From: Alkalicoccobacillus plakortidis
GTDB taxonomy: Bacteria > Bacillota > Bacilli > Bacillales > Bacillaceae_D
DNA: 64,000 nucleotides
Reading direction: 5' to 3'
Assembly (NCBI RefSeq): GCF_023703085.1
Contig: NZ_JAMQJY010000001.1
Location: forward strand, 1,736,001-1,800,000
Below the pieces are notes generated by a model. The model was given only the letters and a program-made list of their open reading frames with translations. It did not search any database and was not told the DNA's origin. Shown in pieces: positions 29,933-40,114 of this stretch; positions within the stretch are counted from its first letter, which is position 1, and each line of letters opens with the position of its first letter. The position numbers and the translations under genes were made by a program.

Positions 29933-30649
29933 TTACCTAACAACCACATAACCTTTTTTAATGGCTTCGACTACTGCTTGCGTCCGGTCGTTTACGTTCA
30001 TTTTTTGTAAGATGTTACTTACATGGTTTTTAACGGTCTTTTCACTTATATATAATGTTTCGCCAATTGCTCGGTTACTTTGGCCATCCGTCATTAATTG
30101 TAAGACTTCACATTCACGACGAGTAAGGATGTGCAAAGGCTTTCGGTATTCTACTTCTCTAAAACCAATCGATTCCTCATGCTCCTCATCTTCTTTTGCA
30201 AGTCGACGATATTCTTTAATAAGATTATGCGTAACCTTTGGATGGATGTACGCACCACCAGAAGCGACAACCTTCACAGCTTCAATAAGTGCTTCGGCAT
30301 CCATTTCTTTTAATAGATAGCCTGAAGCTCCCGTTTTTAAGACGTGAGTCACATAGGTCTCGTCATCATGAATTGAGAGTATGAGAACTTTAACATGAGG
30401 AAATGCTTTAACTAGATCTCTTGTTGCCTCTACGCCATTCAGCTTAGGCATATTAATATCCATTAGAATAACATCAGGACTATGTTGTCTCACAAGTGAA
30501 ACCGCATCGGCTCCATCTTCTCCATCCGCTACCACTTCAAAGTTATTTTCTAAAGCAAGAATTCGTTTAACACCTTCTCTAAAAAGTTGGTGGTCATCAA
30601 TGATGACTATACGTATGTTCTTTTGTTCTGTTTCATTCAATGGTATCAC
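29933..30649 (-). CDS. degU: DegU, response regulator
   Basis: 238 residues. Receiver domain with the phospho-Asp in [13 protein letters not shown], and a LuxR-type HTH ([20 protein letters not shown], then [17 protein letters not shown]). Phosphorylated by DegS; controls competence, motility and exoenzymes. Intact; 69 bp after degS. Its ribosome site AGAGAGGTG precedes ATG 30649. Confidence 0.97.
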   Translation of the reverse strand: MIPLNETEQKNIRIVIIDDHQLFREGVKRILALENNFEVVADGEDGADAVSLVRQHSPDVILMDINMPKLNGVEATRDLVKAFPHVKVLILSIHDDETYVTHVLKTGASGYLLKEMDAEALIEAVKVVASGGAYIHPKVTHNLIKEYRRLAKEDEEHEESIGFREVEYRKPLHILTRRECEVLQLMTDGQSNRAIGETLYISEKTVKNHVSNILQKMNVNDRTQAVVEAIKKGYVVVR

Positions 30650-30718
30650 CTCTCTGAAAACCAGTAATAGTAGTTGTTTTAAATAGCATGCACTTTTGTG
30701 TATATTCTTGTTGGTGTG

Positions 30719-31856
30719 TTAGTTAATTGGAATATGAATAAAAACAGTCGTACCAACCTTTAACTTCGAATGGATTTTCAACTCACCTTTTAACATATTC
30801 ACTCGTTCTTTCATTCCTAGTAAACCAAATGATCCTTCCACTTGTTGGGAAGTATCAAAACCTTTGCCATCATCTCTAATAATCATTATAACCATTGATG
30901 GTTTGATTTCAATTTTCACTTGTATTTCTTTCGGTTCAGCATGCTTAGATGCATTCTGAACCGCTTCTTGAACGAGGCGGAACATTGCAACTTCAAATTG
31001 TTGGGATAATCGATGTTCTCGTCCAAAATGGCGAAAGATAACAGGAATGTTATGACGTTCTTCAAATGTAGTTAAGTACTTTGATAACGTTGGTACAAGG
31101 CCTAAATCATCCAATGCCATTGGGCGAAGATCATAAATGATTCTTCTGACCTCAGCAAGTGATGCTTTCACCATTTTTCTTAAATCCCTAATTTCAACAA
31201 GCGCAGCATCCATACCATCCTCCAAGAAAACTCGTTCAACAAGCTCAGAACGGAGAAGGACATTTGCCATTGTTTGTGCCTGGTCCATCATGAATTTCCC
31301 TAGAGAGTCTTCTTCGCTCTTCTTCTTGCGCCTCGATAATCTGTAAGCCAAATGCCTGTTTTTCTCTGGCATCCTTAAGAGCTTCGCCTACTTGTTTCAA
31401 ATCACTCGTTAAGAAATTGTACACAACCGTCATTTGAACAGCCAGTTGCTCGGCATGTTCAATGGTTTCATTCAAATTAATTAATCTTCTTTCAATATCA
31501 TCTCTTCTCTCTCTTAATTGCATTTCCTCTTGTTGCAGAACAGCTAATTGAACTTGATATTCATTTGCCTGCTCATATACTGCTCTAACTTCTTCACTAC
31601 TATATCGGTTAAAAGCGCGACTAACTTCAGCTAATCGATTCCTGGCAAATTTAGAGTGCATCTCTGTTTTATCATGCTTCTCAATAATGTCAGCTACTTT
31701 AATCCGAACATCCTTTAACTGACTTTGGAGTGTTTCATATTCCTGTCTGGATGTTTCTCCAATATCAAATATTTTTTCCCGGCTTGTCCCAACCGAGTCC
31801 AAAGTATGAGTAATAATGTCATCTAACATATTTTTGTTTGCAATCAGTAGTCTCAC
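30719..31856 (-). CDS. degS: DegS, cytoplasmic sensor histidine kinase (frame-broken)
   Basis: No membrane segment, as expected. N-terminal coiled-coil sensor (about 1-185), then the phospho-acceptor His in SREIHDGP and the HATPase domain (NASKHAEPKEI, DDGKGFD, GSFGLLGMKERV). An extra base at 31278-31283 (GCCTGG for GCTGG on plus) splits the gene exactly after IHDGP; removal gives IHDGPAQTMANVLLRSELVE as in B. subtilis. The start may be GTG 31856 or ATG 31829; neither has an ideal ribosome site. Confidence 0.94.
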
Positions 31857-31959
31857 TCACCTTTAACGCTTTAAAGGAAAATCTAGGACCTATTACCCTC
31901 CCACTTTCCTTGCGCCCTTCTACTTTATTGGCTATCCTAATCATACAACACTAAAGTAA

Positions 31960-32020
31960 CTAGTCGTTTTATTAATTTTTCCCAAAAATCGATTATATTA
32001 GTCTTTATCTAGTCGTTTTA
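31960..32020. promoter_or_regulatory. Paired direct repeats between degS and yvyE
   Basis: CTAGTCGTTTTA occurs at 31960-31971 and 32009-32020, 49 bp apart, in the 243-bp divergent intergenic region. Possible operator for either gene; no known regulator motif recognised. Confidence 0.4.
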
Positions 32021-32099
32021 ACAGTGTTATCGTAACAGACCATTATTACATAGGGATTTCGCCTATTTGTAAAACTATGAAAAAAAGAGGAGAAGTTAT

Positions 32100-32747
32100 A
32101 TGCAACCTAGCCATTTAACGATAAATGATAACGGGACACATGAAATAATCATTCAAAAGTCTCGTTTTATTTCACACTTCAAGCACACAACAACAGAAGT
32201 AGAAGCACAGACCTTTATCTCAGAGATAAAAAAACAGTTTGCTAGTGCCAATCATAATTGCTCAGCCTATGTCATTGGGGAGAATAATGATCTGCAAAAG
32301 GCAAATGATGATGGCGAACCATCTGGTACTGCAGGTGTTCCAATGCTAGAAGTCTTAAAGAAAAGAAACGTACGAAATACGACTGTTGTTGTCACTCGTT
32401 TTTTTGGCGGAATCAAGCTTGGCGCCGGTGGACTTATTCGTGCATATAGTCGATCTGTAAGTGATGGGATGAATGCTGTAGGTCTTATTCAGCGACTACT
32501 CGTTAATGAAATTTCCATTACATTTGAGTATGGCTGGTTAGGAAAAATGGAGAACGAACTCAGACAATCCCCTTATCCAATTAAATCATTTGATTATGCT
32601 GAAGCAGTGCAAGTTGTCCTATACATCCAGCCTAAGGACTTACAAACGTTTAAAGAATGGATAACTGATTTAACCAGTGCACAGGTAGTTATAAAAGAAG
32701 GCTCTAAGACCTATCTTGACCTAGACTTCCCAACAACCTCTATTTAA
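32100..32747 (+). CDS. yvyE: YvyE, YigZ/IMPACT family protein
   Basis: 215 residues. N-terminal UPF0029 domain with FISHFKHTTTEVEAQTFI, NDDGEPSGTAGVPML and RFFGGIKLGAGGLIRAYS, all hallmarks; C-terminal DUF1949. Relatives interact with translation or nucleic acid; role in Bacillus unknown. ATG 32100 behind AGAGGAG. Its 3' end overlaps the restored pcp by 8 nt, tail to tail. Confidence 0.95.
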   Translation: MQPSHLTINDNGTHEIIIQKSRFISHFKHTTTEVEAQTFISEIKKQFASANHNCSAYVIGENNDLQKANDDGEPSGTAGVPMLEVLKKRNVRNTTVVVTRFFGGIKLGAGGLIRAYSRSVSDGMNAVGLIQRLLVNEISITFEYGWLGKMENELRQSPYPIKSFDYAEAVQVVLYIQPKDLQTFKEWITDLTSAQVVIKEGSKTYLDLDFPTTSI

Positions 32748-33343
32748 GTTGAGTAATCATAATCCGGACTGCCTTTTCCATTTCTTCATATGAAAGGCTT
32801 GGATTTTTAGAGTGAAGACTCATCTCATGAGAGAATGGTATATGAACAAAACCTGCCGGGATATCTAACTCCCTCTGTTTAAGGGAATGGAGCATGCTAT
32901 ACATCACTTTATTGCATAGATATGTTCCAAGCTGTATTTGAAATACTTGCAGGAATATTCTGCTCGTGTAATGTTTCTACAAAGCTTTGGATAGGAAGAG
33001 TAGAGAAATAACAAGCCGGTCCATTCTCTAAAATAGACTCATCTTGAAGCTTCACCCCTTTATTATCAGCAGCTCCCCCTTGAATATTAATGGCAATCCG
33101 TTCCGGTGTAATATTAGACCTACCTGCAGCAAGCCCTAACATAATTACTGCGTCAGGATTTACTTCTTTCTCCGCTTCCATAAGTACAACTGTTGATTCG
33201 TCAAATGCCACAGGAAGAACTTTTCCAATAACTGTGAACTCACCAATTGTTTCTCCATTTAATTGCTTCACTATTTTTTCTGTAGGATTTGATGCATGAT
33301 CTAAAAAAGGTTCAAATCCTGTAAGTAGTAGAGTTTTCATCAT
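32740..33343 (-). CDS. pcp: Pyrrolidone-carboxylate peptidase (frame-broken)
   Basis: Cysteine peptidase (C15) that removes N-terminal pyroglutamate. Catalytic Glu in PERIAINIQ is in the first frame. An extra base at 32927-32932 (GCTTGG on the coding strand) breaks the frame just before the active-site Cys; removal gives NTAGTYLCNKVMYSML, then the catalytic His in VHIPFSHEM, ending ITQLK at 32740. Length about 200, as usual. ATG 33343 is spaced 9 nt after GAAAGG. Unrepaired, the protein would lack Cys and His. Confidence 0.93.
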
Positions 33344-33454
33344 TAAATCGTACCTTTCTGACAATTTGTATGTTTATGTAATAATATGAGTATGCTTTAT
33401 TCTACGATTGTTTTTATAGAAAAAGCAAGAACGTTTTAGTTTGCTCCACACAAA

Positions 33455-33491
33455 CTAAAACCGCGGAAGGATAAGCTTCTCGCGGTTTTAG
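33455..33491 (-). terminator. Terminator of the first opp operon
   Basis: CTAAAACCGCG / CGCGGTTTTAG arms, 15-nt loop, just past the oppC stop. Confidence 0.85.
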
Positions 33492-33497
33492 TACATT

Positions 33498-34409
33498 CTA
33501 TGATTTACTATCAAATGCATCACGTAATCCGTCTCCAATAAAGTTAATGGCTAGTACCACTAATAGTATGCTTAAACCAGGTGGAAGCCATGTTTCAGGG
33601 TTGTTACGTAACACTCGGATACTTTGAGCTTCTGATAACATATTTCCCCAAGTAGGCGTAGGCTGAGGAATCCCTGCCCCAATAAAACTCAACCCTGATT
33701 CAATAATAATCATAATGGCCATCATAATCGTTGCATTAACAATGATTGGACCCACTGCATTGGGAATAAAATGTTTACGAATAATACGGAAATCAGAACA
33801 GCCAATGCTTCTTGCACTCATTATAAAATCTTTCTCTCTAATAGAAAGGAACGTACCTCGTAATACCCTCGCAATATTTGGCCAGTTTGTTAATGCCATA
33901 ACGAGAATAAAGATCGTAATATTCATTCGTTCAAGAATGGACACAACTGTTAAGACCATTAAAAGAAACGGGAAGATTAGAATTAAATCTGTTAATCTCA
34001 TAATTAATCCGTCTACCCATTTGCCATAATAACCAGCAATTGCTCCAAGAGTTCCTCCAACGATAACGGTTGAAAGCATTGAGAAAAAACCAATCATTAA
34101 TGAAATACGTGCACCATAAACAAGTCTTGAAAAATTATCACGTCCTGAACCATCTGTTCCAAGAATATGCTCTGCACTTGATCGTTGCTCAATATTTAAT
34201 AAATCCGCCCGGGTTGGATCATGAGTAGCAATCACATCAGCAAAAATAGCTACGATCACCATTAAGATCATGATGATAACTCCAACAATGGCAAGCTTAT
34301 TTTTGAAAAAGCGTCGAACAGCTAATTGCAATGGACTAAGGCTTTTTTCTTCGTCAGGCACTTTATTACCGACAATGACGTCCGGTTGTCTGGAAAGCTC
34401 AGGCTCCAT
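33498..34409 (-). CDS. Oligopeptide ABC transporter permease, OppC type (operon 1)
   Basis: 303 residues. Six membrane segments, N-terminal cytosolic stretch, HDPTRADLLNIEQRSSAEHI then LGTDGSGRDNFSRLVYGARI, and the EAA loop ARSIGCSDFRIIRKHFIPNA that docks to the ATPase. Last gene of operon 1 (lrp, D, F, A, B, C). Twelve bases after oppB. Substrate unknown: peptides most likely, nickel or sugars cannot be excluded. Confidence 0.93.
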   Translation of the reverse strand: MEPELSRQPDVIVGNKVPDEEKSLSPLQLAVRRFFKNKLAIVGVIIMILMVIVAIFADVIATHDPTRADLLNIEQRSSAEHILGTDGSGRDNFSRLVYGARISLMIGFFSMLSTVIVGGTLGAIAGYYGKWVDGLIMRLTDLILIFPFLLMVLTVVSILERMNITIFILVMALTNWPNIARVLRGTFLSIREKDFIMSARSIGCSDFRIIRKHFIPNAVGPIIVNATIMMAIMIIIESGLSFIGAGIPQPTPTWGNMLSEAQSIRVLRNNPETWLPPGLSILLVVLAINFIGDGLRDAFDSKS

Positions 34410-34420
34410 GATTATTCACC

Positions 34421-35395
34421 TCAATCATAACGAATTCGTGGATCAGCCACTGCATACAAGATGTCAGCAAGCAGATTTCCTAAAAGAGTAGTCATGGCAA
34501 GAATTAAGTTGATTCCCATAATAACCGGATAATCACGGTTGGATATTGAACCAACAAATAATGTACCTAACCCTGGATAATTAAAGACGGTTTCTACTAA
34601 TACTGCACCACTTAATAGTGTGCCAAACTCTAATCCTAGTAATGTAATAATTGGGATTAGGGCGTTTCGTAGCGTATGCTTATACAATACCGATCGGTTG
34701 CCTAAACCTTTTGCTCTTGCCGTTCGAATAAAATCACTTCCACGCAGCTCAAGCATTTCAGTCCGCATGTAACGCATATAAATCGCTGTACTCGCAAGCC
34801 CCAATGTAAAGCCTGGTAGAATCATATGTTTTAACTTGCTTCCAATATAATCTAAACCAGTTAAATTTGGTGCAGATATTGAGCCCTGTGAAGGTAACCA
34901 TCCTAAGCCAAATGAAAAAATATAGATTCCAAGCAAGGCTGCAAAAAAATTGGGGATAGCCAGTCCAATAAATGCAAACGTTGTAGCAGAATAATCCGCA
35001 ATTGAATATGGTTTTCTACTTGAATAAATTCCTATAGGGATTGAAATAACTAACGTGATAATTAAAGAGAATATAGATAAATTTAATGTATTTTCAAGCC
35101 GACCTCCAATTAAATCAGAGACAGATCGTCCTGTATGATGCATGGACATGCCAAGATCACCTGTTACCGCTCGTTTTGCCCAATTATAATATTGAATATG
35201 TATAGGATCATTCAAACCAAGTGCTTCTCGGCGTTCCTCAAGAACCTCTCTTGGAATATTCGGATCTAAATTTTCTCCACTTAATGCATCACCTGGCGCT
35301 AAGTACGCCATGAAAAATACAACGATACTTGCCAAAATTACCATTGGAATAAACTGAAGTAATCTACGGATGATATACTTTGTCACTTTGTTCAC
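34421..35395 (-). CDS. Oligopeptide ABC transporter permease, OppB type (operon 1)
   Basis: 324 residues. N-terminal YIIRRLLQFIPMVILASIVV membrane segment, GLNDPIHIQYYNWAKRAVTG DLG motif and EAA loop RTARAKGLGNRSVLYKHTLR. Partners with the OppC-type permease to form the channel. Ribosome site AGAGAGGTGAA before ATG. Confidence 0.94.
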   Translation of the reverse strand: MNKVTKYIIRRLLQFIPMVILASIVVFFMAYLAPGDALSGENLDPNIPREVLEERREALGLNDPIHIQYYNWAKRAVTGDLGMSMHHTGRSVSDLIGGRLENTLNLSIFSLIITLVISIPIGIYSSRKPYSIADYSATTFAFIGLAIPNFFAALLGIYIFSFGLGWLPSQGSISAPNLTGLDYIGSKLKHMILPGFTLGLASTAIYMRYMRTEMLELRGSDFIRTARAKGLGNRSVLYKHTLRNALIPIITLLGLEFGTLLSGAVLVETVFNYPGLGTLFVGSISNRDYPVIMGINLILAMTTLLGNLLADILYAVADPRIRYD

Positions 35396-35453
35396 CTCTC
35401 TTATAATGAGAAGACGTATGGTCTAAAGCCATACGTCCTCCTGTACTGGTGTA

Positions 35454-37241
35454 CTACTCAGTCCACTGCCATAAGTGAGTGTCATTTTTAAACGTAAACG
35501 GTTTAATAGTTACACCTGTCAGTTTACTATTCCAAGCATGAATTTCATTTTCTGAGTAAACCGGAAGTACTGGAAGCTCATCAACAAAATTCTGTGCCCA
35601 TTCAACATATTTCTCTTGGCGGTACTCTTGTTCAAATGCGAATTCTGGATTCACTGCATCATCTAATAATTGATCAGAAGCTTCATTTACCCATCTTGGG
35701 TAGTTGTACGGAGCAGTTGATTTGTATAGTGATGATGGATCTGGGTCACCAGAATCTAATGACCAACCAGCCAAATACAAGTCCACATCTGTGTTGTTTT
35801 TCTCTACCAATTCAAAATGAGCTGGCGCTTCACGAGGAGTTTTAAGTTCTACTTTCAGACCAACTGCCTCTAGATCTTGTTGAATAATTGGTGCCATTTT
35901 TTCACGTGTTTCATTTCCTACAGGGTAATCAAGATTTAGTACAAGCTCGTTACCATCTGGATCTTCACGGAAGCCGTCATCATTAGCATCAACGTAACCT
36001 GCTGCTTCTAGAACTTCTTCTGCTTTTTCTGGACTATATTCATACCCTTCAATTACATCAGGATTGTACGCCCATGAAGCTTCAGGGAATGGAGCGTCAA
36101 GAACGATTCCTCGACCACCAAGTAAACCATTTCCTGCTTCAGGATCTCCAACAATACCTGAACGGTTAAAGGCATAAGCAATTGCTTGTCTTAATTCTTT
36201 ATTATCAAGCTTTTCATTTACTTCCCATGTGCTTGGATCACTTAGTGATTCATCTGGTCCGTGATGAAGCTTGAAGCCCATGTATTGATAGCCAAGTTGA
36301 GGCTGCTCAAACAATTCAATACCTTCTAATTCATCAATCGTTGCAGCGTCTTGTGGTGCAACGTCACGAGGGATATAGTCAAGCTCTCCGTTTTCAAGCA
36401 TACCAGCTGCTACAGATTGCCCAACAATCTTCCATGTGATTGTGTCAAGATGGGGAGCTCCTCCATAATAGTCTTCATTAGCTTCAAGAATGTATTGCTC
36501 ACCTTCCATGTATTCTTTTAATTTAAATGCACCCGTACCAATAACTGATCCTGCATCACGAGATTCAGCTACTTCTGGGATTTCAGCAACTGGAATATCA
36601 GCAAATACATGTTCAGGAATGATCGCTAGCGCTGTATCCGATAGAGCTTTAACACTTGCTTCTTTGAACTTAAAGGTAACCGTGTAATCATCTACCTTTT
36701 CAATTCCTTCAAACTCATCTGAATCACCGGAGCTGTACTCCTCGTAACCAACTAAACTATTAACATAATCAACACGAACACCACCAGCTGTAACATAATC
36801 AGGGTCAGCAAGGCTTGTAAATGTAAAGACAACATCATCAGCTGTAAAGTCTTCGCCATCATGCCATTTAACATCTTGACGAAGCTTGTACGTTAGTTCA
36901 GTATTGTCATCATTAAAATCCCAATCTTCAGCTAATTGGGGGATAAAAGTGAATTCCTCATCTTGGCTAACTAAACCTTCATGTGTAATATCTAGAATGT
37001 GTGCATCGTATAGGGCTGTATAAAAAATAGGATTAAATAAGTTCTCTGGAGGAGAGAACATCGCAAGGTTTACGTTGCCACCTTCTACTGGACCACCGCT
37101 TGGTTCTTCAGTATCTCCACCGTCTGACGTTCCGCCACCTGAATCAGAAGGACTATCTACCGTATCGCCAGAGCAAGCTCCTAGCACCAGTCCTAATGAA
37201 AGTGCACCACTTAATAAATACCAATGTTTGTTTTTCATCAA
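35454..37241 (-). CDS. Peptide-binding lipoprotein, SBP family 5 (operon 1)
   Basis: 595 residues. Lipobox LGAC (Cys about 23), a Gly/Ser/Asp linker, then the two-lobe SBP_bac_5 fold (YKLRQDVKWHDGEDFTADDV, GTGAFKLKEY). It holds a dockerin-like loop VDANDDGFREDPDG that probably binds calcium, common in this family. Captures peptide at the membrane face. Stands between the ATPase and permease genes with a 91-bp upstream gap carrying AAGGAGGTGAGG and GAGGGGG. Confidence 0.94.
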   Translation of the reverse strand: MMKNKHWYLLSGALSLGLVLGACSGDTVDSPSDSGGGTSDGGDTEEPSGGPVEGGNVNLAMFSPPENLFNPIFYTALYDAHILDITHEGLVSQDEEFTFIPQLAEDWDFNDDNTELTYKLRQDVKWHDGEDFTADDVVFTFTSLADPDYVTAGGVRVDYVNSLVGYEEYSSGDSDEFEGIEKVDDYTVTFKFKEASVKALSDTALAIIPEHVFADIPVAEIPEVAESRDAGSVIGTGAFKLKEYMEGEQYILEANEDYYGGAPHLDTITWKIVGQSVAAGMLENGELDYIPRDVAPQDAATIDELEGIELFEQPQLGYQYMGFKLHHGPDESLSDPSTWEVNEKLDNKELRQAIAYAFNRSGIVGDPEAGNGLLGGRGIVLDAPFPEASWAYNPDVIEGYEYSPEKAEEVLEAAGYVDANDDGFREDPDGNELVLNLDYPVGNETREKMAPIIQQDLEAVGLKVELKTPREAPAHFELVEKNNTDVDLYLAGWSLDSGDPDPSSLYKSTAPYNYPRWVNEASDQLLDDAVNPEFAFEQEYRQEKYVEWAQNFVDELPVLPVYSENEIHAWNSKLTGVTIKPFTFKNDTHLWQWTE

Positions 37242-37332
37242 ATCCCCCTCACATCTTTTTCATTATTTTTTTAACACATGTTGCGTCTTTAAGATCGGTC
37301 CCCCTACCTCACCTCCTTAAAGCAGGACCATT

Positions 37333-38340
37333 TCACTCAGCTTTTGCCGCTGCAGCTTCTGTTGTATACAAATGACACGCTGTCATTTGCCCTTCCCCTT
37401 GTTGCGTTAAAATTGGCCGTTCAACCTTACAACGATCATGTACATGTGGACATCTTGTGTGAAACGCACATCCTTTAGGTGGATTAGCCGGACTTGGCAG
37501 TTCTCCTGTGAGGGCTACTTTTTCACGTTTAATCGTTACATCTGTTGATGGCACTGCTGAAATTAATGCTTGTGTATATGGATGCAGTGGCTTCTTGTAC
37601 AAAATGTCTTTATCCGCAATCTCAACAATTCTTCCAAGGTACATTACTGCCACTCGATCGCTAATGTGTTTTACAACACTTAAATCATGTGCGATAAACA
37701 TATACGTTAGATCAAATTCCTTTTGAAGATCCTGCATCAAGTTGAGTACTTGTGATTGAACAGAAACATCAAGTGCGGAGACTGGTTCATCCCCTATAAT
37801 AAATTCAGGGTTTGTACTAAGAGCTCTCGCTATGCCGATACGCTGTCGTTGTCCTCCTGAAAATTCATGAGGGTATTTAGAATACGCTTCTCGTGGCAAC
37901 CCTACTTTCTCTAACAGTTCGAATGCCTTTTCTTTTCGTCCTTCTTTACTTGAAATGGTTTTATGTACAAGCAAAGGCTCCTCTAACAATTCTCCAATAC
38001 TCATTCGTGGGTTTAGTGATGCATAAGGATCTTGGAACACCATTTGCATATCTCTTCGCAATTTACGAACTTCGGAGTTTTTAATCTTGGCAAAATTCTG
38101 TTCATTAAAAATAATTTCACCTTCTGTTGCATCGATAAGCTTTAATACCATTCTGCCTAAAGTCGATTTTCCTGAGCCGGATTCACCCACTATACCAAGC
38201 GTTTCACCCTTATATATGGTAAAACTAACATCATCAACCGCTTTTACATCTCCTACTTTTCGCTGTAAGACACCCTTATTTATTGGGAAATATTTTTTAA
38301 GACCTTTCACTTCCACCAATGGAACTTTTTTATCTGTCAT
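37333..38340 (-). CDS. Oligopeptide ABC transporter ATPase, OppF type (operon 1)
   Basis: 335 residues. Walker A GESGSGKS, signature FSGGQRQRIGIARAL, Walker B FIIGDEPVSALD, and the C-terminal Cys motif CAFHTRCPHVHDRCK that in OppD/F proteins holds an iron-sulphur or zinc site. Four-base overlap with oppD. Confidence 0.95.
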   Translation of the reverse strand: MTDKKVPLVEVKGLKKYFPINKGVLQRKVGDVKAVDDVSFTIYKGETLGIVGESGSGKSTLGRMVLKLIDATEGEIIFNEQNFAKIKNSEVRKLRRDMQMVFQDPYASLNPRMSIGELLEEPLLVHKTISSKEGRKEKAFELLEKVGLPREAYSKYPHEFSGGQRQRIGIARALSTNPEFIIGDEPVSALDVSVQSQVLNLMQDLQKEFDLTYMFIAHDLSVVKHISDRVAVMYLGRIVEIADKDILYKKPLHPYTQALISAVPSTDVTIKREKVALTGELPSPANPPKGCAFHTRCPHVHDRCKVERPILTQQGEGQMTACHLYTTEAAAAKAE

Positions 38341-39326
38341 ACACTCACCGCCTCTTCCTTATACAACACACATCGAACAGCTCGAGTGTCATCTACTTGA
38401 AGAAGATTAGGCATCTCAGCTGTGCATTCATCTGTCGCATGTGGGCATCGAGGTGCAAATCGACATCCTACTGGAAAACGGTGTGCAGCAGGTACAACTC
38501 CCGGGATCGCATCCAAACGTTCTTTTTGTTCATCATCAATCTTCGGCATGCTATTAAGTAGACCTACTGTATACGGATGTTTTGGATTTGTGAACAGTTC
38601 GTACGCAGTAGCCTGTTCAACAACTTGGCCTGCATACATGACCAATACCCGATCAGCCATCTCAGCCACAACTCCTAGATCATGTGTAATTAGAAGAATA
38701 GAAGATTGAAACTCTTTTTTGACTTTAAGCATTAAGTCAAGAATTTGCTGTTGAATTGTCACGTCTAAAGCTGTTGTTGGCTCATCTGCGATTAGAAGCT
38801 TTGGATTACAGGCCATTGCAATGGCAATCATAACCCGTTGTCTCATCCCACCAGACAACTGATGTGGAAACTCCTTGACCATTTCTTCAGCACGACCAAA
38901 ACCAACTAATTTTAATAATCGAACCGTTTCGTTTTTCGCTTCTTTTTTTGAAATTTTTTTATGTTTAATTAAGGTCTCAGCTATTTGATTTCCAATTGTA
39001 AATACCGGGTTTAAAGAAGTCATGGGTTCTTGAAAGATCATCGACATCTCATTGCCTCTTATTTGATCTAGCTTTTTATCAGAGAGTCCAATTAACTCCT
39101 TACCACTAAGTTTAACGGAGCCTTGAATGTTAGCCGGTGGTGAGAATAGCAACCCCATAATTGAAAGGGACGTTACACTTTTTCCACTTCCCGACTCTCC
39201 TACTACTGCAAGAGTCTCTCCTTTATTCACTTGAAAACTTACATCATCAACAGCCTTAACCGTTCTAGTTTTGTTAACTTCAAAGTAGGTCTTTAAATGA
39301 CTGACCTCAAGAAGTGGCTCTGACAT
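38337..39326 (-). CDS. Oligopeptide ABC transporter ATPase, OppD type (operon 1)
   Basis: 329 residues. Walker A GESGSGKS, signature [16 protein letters not shown], Walker [14 protein letters not shown]-terminal [14 protein letters not shown]. Forms the ATPase pair with OppF. Starts 22 bp after the lrp gene. Confidence 0.95.
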   Translation of the reverse strand: MSEPLLEVSHLKTYFEVNKTRTVKAVDDVSFQVNKGETLAVVGESGSGKSVTSLSIMGLLFSPPANIQGSVKLSGKELIGLSDKKLDQIRGNEMSMIFQEPMTSLNPVFTIGNQIAETLIKHKKISKKEAKNETVRLLKLVGFGRAEEMVKEFPHQLSGGMRQRVMIAIAMACNPKLLIADEPTTALDVTIQQQILDLMLKVKKEFQSSILLITHDLGVVAEMADRVLVMYAGQVVEQATAYELFTNPKHPYTVGLLNSMPKIDDEQKERLDAIPGVVPAAHRFPVGCRFAPRCPHATDECTAEMPNLLQVDDTRAVRCVLYKEEAVSV

Positions 39327-39348
39327 TCTGTCCCCTCCTCACATATAT

Positions 39349-39804
39349 TCATTCATTTGTAATATATGAAAACGAATCCTTATACTGTTTTAATTCAATA
39401 CTTAAATCTGAGGTTATAATTCCATCGATAGATGCTAGTTGTTTATTAACAAACGTAATAAGATCATTTTTATTCTTAAAATAGGCTTGAACAATTAAAT
39501 CATACTGACCTGAAAACGCAGCTACAAATCTGACTTCTGATAACTGACTTAATACATCAGCAACCTGATCTTGACATCCAAGCTGTGTCTGAATCCAGAT
39601 AATGACTTGAACCTCCAGTCCTAGACTGGCAGGGTCCATATGTATAATAAATTGAAAATACTTATTTTTCAGCATTTTTTTAACCCTTGTTCTTACAGTT
39701 CCTTCACTAATTTGCAAATTGGATGCAATTTTAGTAAAGGCTGATTTACCATCCATTTGCAAGTGCATTAATATCGCTCGATCAAGCGCATCAATTTTAT
39801 CCAT
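39349..39804 (-). CDS. Lrp/AsnC family regulator of opp operon 1
   Basis: 151 residues. N-terminal HTH (MDKIDALDRAILMHLQMDGK, ISEGTVRTRVKKML) and a RAM ligand domain with EVRFVAAFSGQYDLIVQAYF. First gene of the operon, so probably autoregulated and tuned by an amino acid or peptide product. Closely resembles the regulator at 45848-46298. Confidence 0.93.
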   Translation of the reverse strand: MDKIDALDRAILMHLQMDGKSAFTKIASNLQISEGTVRTRVKKMLKNKYFQFIIHMDPASLGLEVQVIIWIQTQLGCQDQVADVLSQLSEVRFVAAFSGQYDLIVQAYFKNKNDLITFVNKQLASIDGIITSDLSIELKQYKDSFSYITNE

Positions 39805-39863
39805 ATAACCTCCTACCAGTTAAATTCTTTAACTATTTAACATATTCTTGAATAGTTTTCTAA

Positions 39864-39892
39864 ATTATAATAGATTCTCACACAGTACGCAA
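39864..39892 (-). promoter_or_regulatory. Promoter of lrp-opp operon 1
   Basis: Minus strand TTGCGT (39892-39887), 17-bp spacer holding GTGTGAG, TATAAT (39869-39864). Further upstream, ATTCGTAT at 39958 faces ATACGAAT at 40011, and CAAAATCG/CGATTTTG lie at 39966 and 39984: candidate Lrp sites. Confidence 0.75.
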
Positions 39893-40070
39893 TATTCTTT
39901 TTATTTAAATAGTGATTTTATAGTAAATTTTCTGACAAAGATTGTCGAATAGTTATAATTCGTATCAAAATCGCGATAGAATACGATTTTGTGACGTTTT
40001 TTAGTTAGGAATACGAATCTTTATAAGGGTCAGTTAATCAAAAAATATGAGAAGTTTTACTGAAATATCA

Positions 40071-40101
40071 AAAAAGAGCCTGGAAAATATCCAGACTCTT
40101 T
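40071..40101 (-). terminator. Terminator of opp operon 2
   Basis: Minus-strand AAAGAGTCTGGA / CCAGGCTCTTT arms with a T run, 14 bp past the restored oppA stop. Confidence 0.85.
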
Positions 40102-40114
40102 CGATTAGGTTACA

